The position numbers and the translations under genes were made by a program. From NCBI GenBank assembly GCA_029851415.1, contig CM056743.1:34798714-34862713 (forward strand): DNA of 64,000 nt. Reading direction: 5' to 3'. Origin of the DNA: Eretmocerus hayati (lineage: Eukaryota > Arthropoda > Insecta > Hymenoptera > Aphelinidae). Every line of letters starts with the position of its first letter. Position 1 is the first letter of the stretch. Shown one piece after another: positions 30,230 to 41,990 of this stretch. Below the pieces are notes generated by a model. That model was not told the origin of the DNA. It saw nothing but the letters and a program-made list of their open reading frames with translations, and ran no database searches.

Positions 30230-30645
30230 GAAGCACTATAATACTTCTTTGACCCGGTTATGTGTCCCTAGCCCGGATATGAAGTTGGTAAAACAATTTA
30301 TGAACTTTATAAAACTTCTGTAAAAGTTCATAAAAAGTTTATTCAAGTTCAGAAAATGTTCCGTTTCCAAGTGCAGGATGGTCTCATTTGTTTTGTTCAT
30401 ATAAACTTTTCCTGAACATCAAGTTCAGAAAAACTTGATACGAACAAAAAACTTTTTACGTGAGTGGTCGGCCCATGATGAACTTAACATGATTATAAGA
30501 TACGCTGCTAAAAGAGATTAGCACAATGCTTTCTCCTAGCCAAATGTGCACGCATGGTCAGTCCAATTCATGAAAAACTTGAGCAGACTGATTCAATACT
30601 AAATGAGGTCGCAATTTTTCCAGATATTATTTATTTTTCCCTCGC
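30230..30645. other. anonymous spacer with short GTTCATAAA-like repeats
   Basis: Several copies of AAGTTCA/TTCATAAA-type words lie at 30,290-30,450 and form weak local inverted repeats. There is no gene. Confidence 0.4.
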
Positions 30646-31800
30646 CCAAGATCAAATATTGACTATCTTCAATATATGATGGGAGGAACGGCCGAATTGC
30701 GAGGCATTCCTCCTCGAAGCAAGATTTCTCGACAGAGCTTCCGTCACTCTGATTGTCTGGGGAACGTACAGTCACCGGACAAAAATTCTGTGCAAATCTG
30801 AAAGAGCTTTTTCGTTCCTTAGCTCCTGCTCAGAACCCTTGGACTGGATTACATTTCCGTAGGTGTAAGGATAAAATTACGATTATGAAGACCCCACAAA
30901 CGGTATGATTCCGATTAAAACAATAGCCCAGGGACAAAAAGCTTTTTCAGATTTGCACAGAATTTTTATCCGGTGAGTGTACATCCCCTATAGAGCCACA
31001 GAGCCATCGGGAAGATATCAAGAACCCAACTTCAATATTATTATTAGTCTCGAATGCAGGGCTGATGGTAGTTTCCATCCTTGTCTCTACACCGTACTGA
31101 ATTATTTGAACTGTGAAAAGATGTGTGATATTAAGTGTGTGTTTCGCCCTGGTCTCTCTCTTGGGCTCGTCAGTGAGACGAAGAGAGACCTGTCTCAGAC
31201 ACTAGTGTAAATCGGGTGGATTGACATCGAGTTGAAGAAGGGTTAACATTGAAAGTTTGGTAAAACAACCATCAATTGAGATTGCCATCTAGTGATAAAG
31301 ACACGAAGCAGATGTTAAGCTTCGTGCGGTAAATGACTTTATACGGCCTCATGTCGTTTGGTGGAATAATGAAAATTATACCCTCGCTATGTTTCAATAT
31401 ATGATGGGAGGAACGGCCGAATTGCGAGGCATTCCTTATCGAAGCAAGATTCCTTGACAGAGCTCCCGTCACTCTGATTTTCTGGGGAACATACATCCCC
31501 TATAGAGCCACAGAGCCATCGGGAAGATATCAAGAACCCAACTTCAATATCATTATTAGTCTCAAATGCAGAGCTGATGGTAGTTTCCATCCTTGTCTCT
31601 TCACCGTACTGAATTATTTGAACTGTGAAAAGATGGCTCTGTGGCTCTATAGGGGATGTATGTTCCCCAGACAATCAGAGTGACGGAAGCTCTGTCAAGA
31701 AATCTTGCTTCGATAAGGAATGCCTCGCAATTCGGCCGTTCCTCCCATCATATATTGAAACATAGCGAGGGTATAATTTTCATTATTGACTATCTTCATT
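30640..31800. repeat. three-copy direct and inverted duplication
   Basis: A segment beginning ATATGATGGGAGGAACGGCC occurs near 30,675 and 31,399 in the same orientation, and inverted at about 31,632-31,765 (CCGTTCCTCCCATCATATAT). Each copy includes GCGAGGCATTCC and TCCCCTATAGAGCCACAGAG. The first copy is interrupted by a TA-flanked foldback at 30,769-30,979; the second lacks it and serves as the empty site. The short frames on either strand are mirror translations of one repeat. Confidence 0.85.
30769..30979. mobile_element. mariner-type MITE, 211 bp, TA duplication
   Basis: Ends CAGTCACCGGACAAAAATTC and, inverted, CACTCACCGGATAAAAATTC. It is flanked by TA (30,767-30,768 and 30,980-30,981). 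The homologous segment near 31,488 reads AACATACATCCCC without the insert, so insertion at TA is shown within the window. The ends fit Tc1/mariner-type elements; there is no coding capacity. Confidence 0.85.
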
Positions 31801-32169
31801 ATCAACTTGATGATACGATTGTTTCTTTCATTGTTCTTTACATCTTTTGCGTACTTATTAGTGCGTTAAATTAATGATAGGGCTCGGTTCAATGAATTAA
31901 CAGATCGATATGATGCTTAATTACGAATGTAATTTTATCTGATGCCTTCATTATTTCACTAGAACAAGATGATTACCACGATCTCCGACTATTACAATCT
32001 CCCTGATATTCTACATTTCGTTGTAAATACATTGTTGAACCATTTTTAATTTCCAAGCATCCAGTTTTTTATCACTCGCCAATTACTTTAGCATAATCTT
32101 TGATATCCCGTAACACCATGCACCACTTGGTTGATGTGGAAATTTGGTACACTCAGTTTGAAAATGTTT

Positions 32170-33720
32170 CAAATGAAACTTTAGTTTAAACTTTGGATTT
32201 TTTTGGGAAGAAACTTCATCTTAATTATGGTTCATGAGTTCACCTCAAATTCGGTATCAACCAGTCTGTGAAAAATGATGGAAGAATATCCATTTAGGCC
32301 GTTGAAAGATCGGTAAATTACTTGTAGAGGAAGATAAGGGGGAAAAATGAATATACAAAATGAGTGATTCACACGATTTTGAGTTATTCTTCTGAGGAAG
32401 TACAGTACCTTCAAAATTAATGAATCATGCATGGTCTCACTAAATCCATGATAACTTCGAATCCTTTCATTGTATGGGAATTCTGAAAAAAGGATCTTGA
32501 AGATCACAAAAAAATCTATCGATTCATGTGTTTCAAATATTTTTCAAATGCTTTGTAAGTGCCCGTAATCGACATTGAAAATCTAAAAAAATTCTTCTTC
32601 AGTGGATCACCTACAACTTTGACGGGAAAGGTCGGATCACAAAAATTCTTACGGGTTCTTGTAGATCGTTCAAAAATCTGAAAATTTGGTCCGTTGTAAA
32701 ATTTTCGTACGACCCTTCCCGTCTGACTTACGAGCTCGGAAAGAAAACTCTGTATTAACTTAGGGTGCTTATGGAGATCCCGAAGCTGGTACTTATTTCG
32801 TTTCGTCTTGCTCTACTCTAGTGAGAAAATTCATCAAAAAAATATCACGCCACATGATTTTGACGTAGAATGATCTCATCTTTCAGAATATTCTATCAGA
32901 TTTTGTCTCAAATATAATATGGACGGCCAAAACATGGAATAAATCAATTTTCATAACAAAACTTGGAAAATTGTGGTCACATTAAATCTGAGACTAAATC
33001 TGATATCTTTTTTTGAAAGATGAGATCATTTTACGTCAAAATCATGTAGCGTGATATTATTTGATGAATTTTTGCACTAGAATAGAGCAAGACGAAACGA
33101 AATAGGTACCAGCTTCGGGGTCTCCATGAGCACCCTATGTTAATACAGAGTTTTCTTTCCGAGCTCGTAAGTCAGACGGGAAGGGTCGTACGAAAATTTT
33201 ACAAGGTACCAAATTTTTAGATTTTTAACGATCTACAAGATCCCGTAAGAGGTTTTGTGATCCGACCTTTGCCGTCAAAGTTGTAGGTGATCCACTGAAG
33301 AAGAATTTTTTTAGATTTTCAATGTCGATTACGGGCACTTAAAAAGCACTTGAAAAATATTTGAAACACATGAATCGATAGATTTTTTTGTGATATTCAA
33401 GATCCTATCTTCAAAATTTCTATACGATGAAGGGATTTGAGGTTATCATGGATTTAGTGAGGCCATGCATGATCCATTAATTTTGGAAGGTACTGTATAT
33501 GAGCGGAATTTGGGGCATCGAAACTAGGTGATTCCCAGCTATACCTATCATTTGGTTGGGATAAAATTTTCCTTTAGTTGAATTATGATCGAAATGAAAT
33601 TTTTCGTGAAAATTTCGATACTTTTGGGAAGATACTTAATTTGAATCATGGATTACGAGTTCGACTCAAATTCGGTATCAACCAAGCGATGAACAATGAT
33701 GAATTATAAGTTATCTTCAG
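32170..33720. repeat. 310-bp repeat units, interrupted by a foldback
   Basis: Units of the family described at 8,690 occupy 32,170-32,402 (GAGTTATTCTTCTGAGGAAG) and 33,500-33,720 (CTATCATTTGGTTGGGATAA, then CAAATTCGGTATCAACCAA). The 1.1-kb TA-flanked foldback 32,403-33,495 splits them. Confidence 0.75.
32403..33495. mobile_element. mariner-type foldback, 1.1 kb, TA duplication
   Basis: Begins CAGTACCTTCAAAATTAATG and ends with the inverse. TA lies at 32,401-32,402 and 33,496-33,497. Almost the whole element is a palindrome: CGATTACGGGCACTT pairs with AAGTGCCCGTAATCG, and GTCAGACGGGAAGGGTCG occurs in both orientations. There is no coding sequence. A possible diverged end lies near 35,280-35,320. 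Confidence 0.85.
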
Positions 33721-35415
33721 GGGTATTCACCAGAAACATTAAGCAATGTAATTGTTTTCAGCCTGCGCCTGTTTGGGACGGAAACAACTATTAGACCTGG
33801 ATGGCTCACTGTTGGTCCGGAGTTGACGAACACAATTTGCTTTGCTGCCATTTACAATAGCTACTTGTTGGTAACCAGATTACGACTGAATGTAGAGAAC
33901 GCATTGAAGCTCTGAGGCCAAAATCAGCTACCCCGTAAGGCAAAGTCGCGGGTCGTGGCAGAGGTGGCTTCAGTTGAGCAAGAGGCAGATGAATTCATTG
34001 GAGTCACTCCGTTTCTCACATACCTTTCATATGTAAATGGTTGCATCAAGCGTATAGGACAATAATGATACTTGAGCATATTTCCATCGCTTTCTCATTG
34101 TGTTAACTTACGGAGAGAATGAATGTCGGAACCACTACAGATAGGTGGCTTGTATAGTATTTGAGAAATGTTTTAAACACACCTATTACCGTTCTTTCCA
34201 TTATTAAATTTGTCATGTGTATGCTATAAGAACATGAATTTAAATACTACTCAATTCTTTGAATTTCACGAACTGGAACGTCAAACAGAACGTTTTTGTA
34301 ATTTTATTGTCATATATTAAATTTTGTGGAAAAGATGAAGGTTTGATTGATACAATTGTAAAGATTTGTCAGTATTGTCATCATTTTGAATGTTTTTAAT
34401 AGAAGAAGGATTAATCAGTTGGGACATGAATTCTTTCGTAGGTGATTTCTCAAGATCGTCAATTACTTGGTTCTACCACTGCGTTTATTGGAGAACATCA
34501 ATATCCATATCGCTGAAGCACTGCATTTAAATTATGTAACATTAGATTACAAACTTTCCACGAAGTCCATACATGCAGTCAAATGCATTCTATCGTGGAT
34601 TAGTTATTTGAATCACAATAAAATGGAAACAGTAATTTGTCGATGTCCAACATCAGGGTGCACGAGTATTTTTGAGCATGGTTTGAAGAGTTGAACTCAC
34701 TCTTAGATCGAAAATTTTAATTTCAGACCAACTAATGGGAGTGAACGTCAATGATATAACAATATTGCACGTGTGCCTCCTTTCCCATTAAATTCAATAA
34801 CGTCAATAATTCAAGTACGCGATTAAGTATTGAGGTAACAAAGTGCCGACAGTCCAAGAGTAGCATATTTATCATGAATGTTGAACAATACAAATTTCGT
34901 GCATTAGAATGGAAAGGGAAGAAATTCGAACGACATGGATTAGATTTTTATCAAAGACTATTTCTCCCTGTTCTCGAAGTTTTTGGATATTTTGAAAACT
35001 TTACTAGCCGATCTTTTGAAGCTCGTATATTGGTGTATTGACGACAATAGTGAAAACAATGTTCTTGCACATCTTCAAAAGAGAAAGTAATGTCAGTGTA
35101 AAGAATTCTTGTCTGAACTAACAATTCTTGTATGCCACGGCAACAGTGAAATGGTGAAAAGAGCGAAATTGCCATAGCGGTCACATACAAAATTCGTTAA
35201 ATGGCTTCGATATATTTTAGTTCAAGATATAAGTACTTGTCACGAAATTGTTAATAGGGTACTCTCATTTACTGAGGCTATCCATGATCCATCAATTCTG
35301 GCGGATACTATATGTAACCATGTAAGATTGACTCATCGCTTTTTCACGTCGAATTTACTACTCCAAACGCCACACGCGTAGTTGTAACAAGTATATTCAG
35401 TTGTTCAAATACATT
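33720..35415. other. unassigned central DNA, possible gene remnants
   Basis: There is an acceptor-like TTGTTTTCAG near 33,761 and short open stretches at 33,790-34,060 and 34,467-34,694. I recognise no domain and cannot connect exons. Remnants of further element genes may lie here. Confidence 0.3.
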
Positions 35416-35420
35416 GATTA

Positions 35421-35710
35421 CACCGGCACACAAAAAAAGAAGAAGTATCTGTACTTTTGACCAGACCTACTTCACTTCACGTATTTTGGCATGCTGAATC
35501 CGAATCCGAGGTCGGTTTGGCCCGGCTACTTTTTGTTTTCGAGAAAATCCTGAAAAACATGGAAATAGCGCAGAATAGCACGATTTTCTCGAAAACAAGA
35601 GGTAGCCGGGCCAAACCGACCTCGGATTCGGATTCAGCGTGCCAAAATATATGAAGAAAAATAGGTCTGGTCAAGAGTACAGATACTTTTTTTTTTTGTG
35701 TGTGCCGGTG
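35421..35710. mobile_element. small foldback of the CACCGG family, 290 bp
   Basis: Begins CACCGGCACACAAAAAAAG and ends TGTGTGTGCCGGTG. It is flanked by TTA (35,418-35,420; 35,711-35,713). The arms are nearly perfect inverted copies (GAATCCGAATCCGAGGTCGG, then GGCCCGGCTAC and TTTCGAGAAAAT). It has no coding capacity. Confidence 0.9.
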
Positions 35711-35718
35711 TTATACTA

Positions 35719-36020
35719 CACCGGCATACAGAAAAGAAAAAAGTATCTGTACTTTTGACCAGACCCACTTTCCTTCATGTATTTTGGCACGCTGAATCCG
35801 AATCCGAGGTCGGTTTGGCCAGGTTACGTCTTGTTTTCGAGAAAATCGTGAAAAATTCGGTGGAAATCGTGGAAATAGCGCAGAATAGCACGGTTTTCTC
35901 GAAAACAAGAAGTAGTCGGGCCAAACCGACCTCGGTTTCGGATTCAGCGTGCCAAAATACATTGAGTAAAGCAGGTCTGGTCAAAAGTACAGATACTTTT
36001 TCTTTTTTTGTGTGCCGGTG
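35719..36020. mobile_element. second small foldback of the CACCGG family, 302 bp
   Basis: Same ends (CACCGGCATACAG ... TGTGCCGGTG) and the same inverted arms as its neighbour, from which it is separated by 8 bp. Flanks are CTA on the left and TTA on the right. The two copies differ at several positions, so they look like two insertions rather than a fresh duplication. Confidence 0.88.
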
Positions 36021-36024
36021 TTAT

Positions 36025-37195
36025 CAGTTCTCTATCGTTAGGACTTTTGACATAATATTTTGTGACTGTTCGAAATACTTCAAAATTCTATTTCATGTAA
36101 GCGACTGTGAGACATGAAATATCCTTTCAGTTAGTTTATTTTCACAAATAAATCTTAAAATTTATAATGTAAATAGCTTGAGCATGTTCTAAGAAGCATT
36201 ATTTTTTCCCTGTAAAAAAAATCTTAGAAGGTTGCTGACATATAATTTCAACAATTTGTATAGATGGAAAAATGTAGTTGATAACGAAAGTGAATGATTC
36301 CGAGACTCGCGTCTGTGCCGCGTATTGTTGTTACAATTTCGTGGCCGCAGAGGATTTATAATCATCTGGAGCTCTTTCCAGAGTTATTGACGACACGCGG
36401 GATACTCTTATTATTATTATTGTAGTACTCCAGAAAGTAACACAGACTACGACAATTTTTTAGTTTAGGTGTCGTTAGGATATCTATATGCCTGGCTAGG
36501 ATGGGCTTACTCTATAATAGATTTAGTGATTGTTGATATGCACAAGGACAAGCTTCGTATATATTCTACAGGATTCGTTATCACGTCAATTTCGTGTTTT
36601 TGAGAGACGGTCAATGTATAGTATGAAGCAACCATCAGATTCCAACTGCAATTATGATACATTGCTAAAGCAGTCGTTCGCTAAGAATGAACCTAGATAT
36701 ACAAATTCGAACTAAGGATTCCACGGAGAGGAGTAAATCACAGTCCATTCTCAAATTCGAGTTGTAAACTGAAGGAAAAGAGTTTTCGTTGTAATTTAGG
36801 CACATTTTTGCAGGCAGTATCTCTGAGCATTTTTGTTGTTAGATAATCTCGGATTTGAGGTTAAGCTGAACTTGTAAACTCTTAGTGACCTTGAAACTCC
36901 CTAGAAACCTCAAGTCAGAACGTCAAGTTTGATCAAATAGGAGTATTTTTCTTGATCAAAGCTTGGTAAAAGTGATCAAGCCTTTGATCGAAACCTGACC
37001 AAGACTTACAGGTCATTTCTACTCGGGTTCGTTTGATCTCAGAAGCATTCATAATGGAATTTAGCACAGTGTTGTTCATGCAGGGAATGACTTGTATGAA
37101 TGAGTTAGAAAATTATGTTGGATTTTTCTACATGCTGCTATTCGTGGCTGATGATATTCTGTAATCTGGGGGTATCAATACAATGAGCACACGGA
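36025..37195. other. anonymous central DNA
   Basis: No gene, RNA or repeat boundary was recognised. Confidence 0.4.
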
Positions 37196-37887
37196 TTGTT
37201 TACTCGGCGTCAATGAATACTTTCTAGAACACTGAAAGAAAATGCAACTGTAGGTTAGAAATGCACGGGTGGGTTGCGAGTTCTTTCAGTGTTCTGGAAA
37301 GTATTTATTGGCGCGGAGTGTACACAGTTTTGAAATTCGACCCGCGCTTTTATTATTATTCTACGTCAAAATTACGAGTATTTTGGAGCATGAGAACATA
37401 CGCAGCCAAAGTTTTTAGCAGAGAAAGATGACGGATTGGGAATTATCTTTACGTTTGGTGTTGGTATTGTTTTTCGGATTTCCCCATGGAACCGAACTCA
37501 TACATATTATGATCCCAAGATCTTCGTGACCTGTGTAAAAGCGAGTGTAAAGGAACCGAGATGGTATATACATTAGCTTTATGATCATACGAATGTGTGG
37601 TGTTTTCCGTGCAATGTGATGAGGGAGGGGAGTGAATGGCTTACTTGAAAAGTGGCCTTGAGAAATAAGAAGTGCGATGTGGTGTGTGTTAGTTGAGAGA
37701 AAATCGGCAAGAGAAAGTGATTCAGGAAACGAAAAAAAAAGAAAAAAAACGAGGCACAAGGGCGAAAGACCATGTGGGAAAGAAAAGATGAGGAAGTCGG
37801 GCCAAGATTTACCAGATAAGAGAAGCGTAGAGAACGCACGTGCGAGGATCTGTGTTTGTTTACTCTCCAGATCCTGTATAGGTGCTA

Positions 37888-38368
37888 TCACTGAGAGAAG
37901 AATAAAGCTCGGGGTACTATATGCGTGAAGTTTATGCGACCTCCATCGAAGTGTAGCGCCCAGTCGCGATAAAGTACTGGGTACTATATGGAAAGTTCGG
38001 AGCACTCATTGTTTACTTCCAGGTCGTGTTTACATATTTCGATGCGCGACTCATAACCTCACATAACCTGTCCAAACCTGCATGCAAGACGCGTCTTCAT
38101 CAAAATAAAAGATTGCAATGAGTCGGATGGATAATTCCGGCATTCAAAACTATCAAAACATTTAATAATTGTTAGTATATTTACATTGAGACGACATGTA
38201 TGTCTCTAAACCCATATTTAGATACCACAAAGGTGCCTACTCTCCATAAAGTACTGGGTACTTTATGGACAGTACGGGTTACACTGTGAAGAATAGGCAC
38301 GGAAGTTACTTTACGTATAGTACCAGGTACTATATTAAAGTACACACTACTATATTCTTCTCTCAGAG
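37888..38368. mobile_element. TA-flanked insertion in right arm, 481 bp
   Basis: Termini TCACTGAGAGAAGAAT and, inverted, CTCTGAGAGAAGAAT, with TA at 37,886-37,887 and 38,369-38,370. The left arm at 28,123-28,124 carries one TA in the same context (CATCCGTAGCACC) with no insert. The interior repeats AAAGTACTGGGTACT-type words. There is no coding capacity. Confidence 0.85.
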
Positions 38369-38637
38369 TACGGATGGGATGCGTAAAAAGACAGAAAGGA
38401 AAATAGTAGGGGGAAAGGTTCATGGAGCGACGCGCTGTGATTGGCTGACAGGGCCCCGAGCGGCCGTGGCCCATGTGCACTGCAGTCCTTTATGCGGCGG
38501 TGTGCCATCAGTACGTGGAAGAGCGTGTAGGAGGGTTTTACTATTTCTCGATAACTGCAGAGTAATAGTGTCAGATTGAGCTTCGGGCTAGATCGCGCCT
38601 AGTTTTTGATATTGGTAGTGCACTGTGATCCAACACG

Positions 38638-38845
38638 ATGAAGCGATTCTTCTTAATAAGGTGCAGAAATGAGTTGCGGATTGTCACGGAGTCGTGGTTT
38701 GAGAGTTCTGATGGAGCACGAGGAACGCGGAGATATTCGTGGCCGATTGATGCGAGTTCTCGTGATCAAGAAAGATTGGCGCGCTTAGGGCAGCACCCAG
38801 AACGTGCACGGCTGCTGGATTTTGGAGAAATCCTCGACTTTGCAG
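38638..38845 (+). pseudogene. exon 1 of the arm gene, right-arm copy
   Basis: Same 208-bp exon as 27,648-27,855, starting MKRFFLIRCRNELRIV and ending at a canonical donor CAG/GTGAGG. About six of 69 codons differ from the left copy (for example Pro to Thr, Trp to Ser, Ser to Phe), so the arms diverged well before now. The frame is intact, but exons 2-7 are missing, so a full product cannot be made from this arm. Confidence 0.8.
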
Positions 38846-40074
38846 GTGAGGCATAGCTGAACTTCCCAGAATCCGGTTTTTTGTCAAGGTTGTCTTGAAA
38901 TATGTCACAAGCTAAAAATTGAAATCTGATAGTATGGTAGATGTGACTCAGCAAAGGTGAGAGCAATGAGCGGTGGCACTTATTTCTTGTGCCTCACTGG
39001 TATATCGCGTGCAGCAGCGGAAGCTTGTGTACTTTTTTGTCGTGCCTCGCGTCAACCTTTCGATAAGAAGTTCGCGTAGCTCTGGCTATGCATAGCTCGA
39101 GATTCTGGAAGTCCAAACTGACTTTCTGAGGGAATTGTGGCATAGCTGAACTTCCTGAAGTCCGGATTTTTGTCGAGGTGTTCTTAAAATATGTCACAAA
39201 CTAAAAATTGAAATCTGATAGTATGGTAGATGTGATACAGCAAAGGTGAGCGCAATGAGCAGCGTGCCTCACTGGTATATCGCGTGCAGCAACGGAAGCT
39301 TGTGTATTTTTGCCGTGCCTCGCGTCAATCTTTCGATAAGAAGTTCGCGTAGCTCTGGCTATGCGTGGGTCGTGATTATTTGATTCAAACTGACTTTCTG
39401 AGGAAATTGTGGCATAGTTGAACGTCCTAGAATCCGTGAACTTTTCAAGGTTGTCTTAAAATAGGTAACGGACCGAAAATTGCAATATGATAGTATGGTA
39501 GATGTGACACAACAAAAGTGAGAGCAATGAGCGGTGGCACTTATTTCTCGTGCCTCACTGGTATATCGCGTGCAGCAGCGGAAGCTTGTGTACTTTTTTG
39601 TCGTGCCTCGCGTGAACCTCTCGATAAGAATTTCGCGTAGCTCTGGCTATGCATAGCTCGAGATTCTGGAAATCCGAACTGACTTCCTAAGAAAATTGTG
39701 GCATAGCTGAACTTCCTAAAGTCCGGTTTTTTGTCAAGGTTGTCTTAAAATATGTCACAAGCTAAAAATTGAAATCTGATAGTATGGTAGATGTGAGTTA
39801 GCAAAGGTGAGAGCAATGAGCGGTGGCACTTATTTCTCGTGCCTTACTGGTATATCGCGTGCAGCAGCGGAAGCTTGTGTCCTTTTTTGTCGTTCCTCGC
39901 GTGAAACTCTCGATAAGTATTCCACGTAGCTCTGGCTATGCATAGCTCGAGATTCTGGAAATCCAAACTGACTTTCTGAGAAAATTGTGGCATAGCTGAA
40001 CGTCCTAGAATCCGTGAATTTTTCAAGGTTGTCTTAAAATATGTAACAAACTGGAAATTGAAATCTGATAGTAT

Positions 40075-41990
40075 TAGTCCGGTCTCCGGCCAACCTTTTG
40101 TTGGTCTGTTGGCCTCCAGCGAGGTGACAATTTGGCTGGATAAGAGCCAAAAATACAAGAAATTACCGCCAAAGGTGGACACTCTACGTGTGGTACAAGC
40201 TGAGATATGGATTTTTTAAATAATTAATTTGTAAGCGTTATATGTCCGTTATCCTCAAGTGGCCACCCTATGCTCATTTGGAACCTCACGAAACGTATAT
40301 TGAGATGGAAAGAAGGTGGACAGTCCTAGTGTGGTTGGAATTGGGGTATGGAGGGCCTAAAGGTCAAATCTTCAGGTCAAAATGGCGAAAATGACGATTT
40401 TTCGCGTATAACTCAGAAACGATGCACCTAATCGAAATTTTACATCAGTACCTTTTTGTTCATCTTGTTAAGATCTTGAAATTTGTATTCGGGTAATTTT
40501 TCTCAGAAATGCGTCATTCCTGAGATAATGGCGTTGCGAGTTGTGAAAAGTAGACGCCCAGACCTCCTGATACGTACAACTCAAGAGCGGCGCACTTGGT
40601 CAAAATTTTACATCAGTACTCTTTTGTTCGTCTTGTCAAGATCTTGAAATTTTTATTCGAGTAATTTTTCTCAGAAATGCGTCATTCCTGAGATAATGGC
40701 GTTGCGAGTTGTCAGGATTGGACGTTGGGATCTCCGGAAACGTACAACTCAAGAACGACGCACTTGACCAAAATCCAATATAGGTACTCATTCACTATTA
40801 ATGTATTTTGAGATCTTTAAATTTGTATACGAATCTTTTTCCTCAAAATCGGATAATTTTTGAGGTATGAATATTATTAGTTGCGGGTATTAATCGTCCC
40901 AGACGCTTTCTTGTGTACATATGGAGATTGATGCGATAGAACGTTATTCTCTGTTTGTTCTTTCTCGTTAACGTTATAAGATTTCAGTCTCAAAATCTCT
41001 GATTTTCTGAAATAGAATGAGTCCCTATTGAGAGGGTACCTATATTTATTCATATGTCGAATTTGTACCGTACATAACTGAAACAGTGGAACATTTTCAT
41101 CGTACAAAATTACCATCGTTCCTCATCACTTTCATCGGTAGCATACATATCGAAGTCATTCAAATCACCATCAGAATCACCACTGACCTCATCTTCATTG
41201 CGATCATCGTCGTCATGAAGGACATCTATTACTTTTTCTGGAGAAGGATTACCATCAAACCACACAATAGTAAATGAGTACTGATATTGAATTTTGGGCA
41301 AGTGCGTCGTTCTTGAGTTGTACGTATCCTGAGATCCCAACGTCTAATCCTGACAACTCGCAACGCCATTATCTCAGGAATGACGCATTTCTGAGAAAAA
41401 TTACCCGAATACAAATTTCAAGATCTTGACAAGACAAACAAAAAAGTACTGATGTAAAATTTCGACCAAGTGCGCCGTTCTTGAGTTGCACGTATCAGGA
41501 GGTCTGAGCGTCTACTTTTCTCAATTCGCAACGCCATTATCTCAGGAATGACGCATTTCTGAGAAAAATTACCCGAATACAAATTTCAAGATCTTAACAA
41601 GATGAACAAAAAGGTACTGATGTAAAATTTCGATTAGGTGCATCGTTTCTGAGTTATACGCGAAAAATCGTCATTTTCGCCATTTTGATCCGAAAATTTG
41701 ACCTTTAGGCCCTCAATACCCCAATTCCGACCACACTAGGACTGTCCACCTTCTTTCCATCTCAATATACGTTTCGTGAGCTTCCAAATGAGCATGGGGT
41801 GGCCACTTGAGGATAACGGACATATAACGCTTACAGATTAATTATTTAAAAAATCCATATCTCAGCTTGTACCACACGTAGAGTGTCCACCTCTGGCGGT
41901 AATTTCTTTTAATTTTGGCTCTTATCCAGCCAAATTGTCACCTCGCTGGAGGCCAACAGACCAACAAAAGGTCGGCCGGAGACCGGACTA
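40075..41990. mobile_element. foldback element, 1.9 kb, TAT duplication
   Basis: Begins TAGTCCGGTCTCCGGCC and ends with the inverse. TAT lies at 40,072-40,074 and 41,991-41,993. Uninterrupted array units read GATAGTATGGTAG, which is exactly the predicted empty site. Arms of more than 600 bp are inverted copies (TGTCACCTCGCTGGAGGCC; CGTTATATGTCCGTTATCC), with further copies of TTCCTGAGATAATGGCGTTG in both orientations. The unique centre (about 40,870-41,290) includes a minus-strand acidic frame. Confidence 0.88.
41110..41300 (-). CDS. acidic open frame in foldback centre
   Basis: The minus-strand frame runs VWFDGNPSPEKVIDVL, then an Asp-rich stretch, then FDMYATDESDEERW and stop. Acidic N-terminal regions of this style precede the core in many piggyBac-type transposases, but nothing else of a transposase is present, so the link is speculative. 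It may be the remnant of the gene that once filled this element. Confidence 0.25.

Larger units (their letters stand above)
28735..37278. other. unique centre of the giant element
   Basis: The inverted homology stops near 28,735 on the left (after CCAGAACACTGAAA) and near 37,278 on the right, where a third copy of the CAATGAATACTTTC motif forms a small palindrome at 37,205-37,325. The centre holds the JmjC-zinc-finger gene, a local inverted duplication at 30.6-31.8 kb, mariner-type foldbacks, satellite units and two small CACCGG-type elements. Confidence 0.7.

Noticed and set aside
30977..31874. Frames on both strands sharing SLECRADGSFHPC- or RNLASIRNASQF-like peptides
   Set aside because: They are mirror translations of the three-copy repeat at 30.6-31.8 kb, with no domain.
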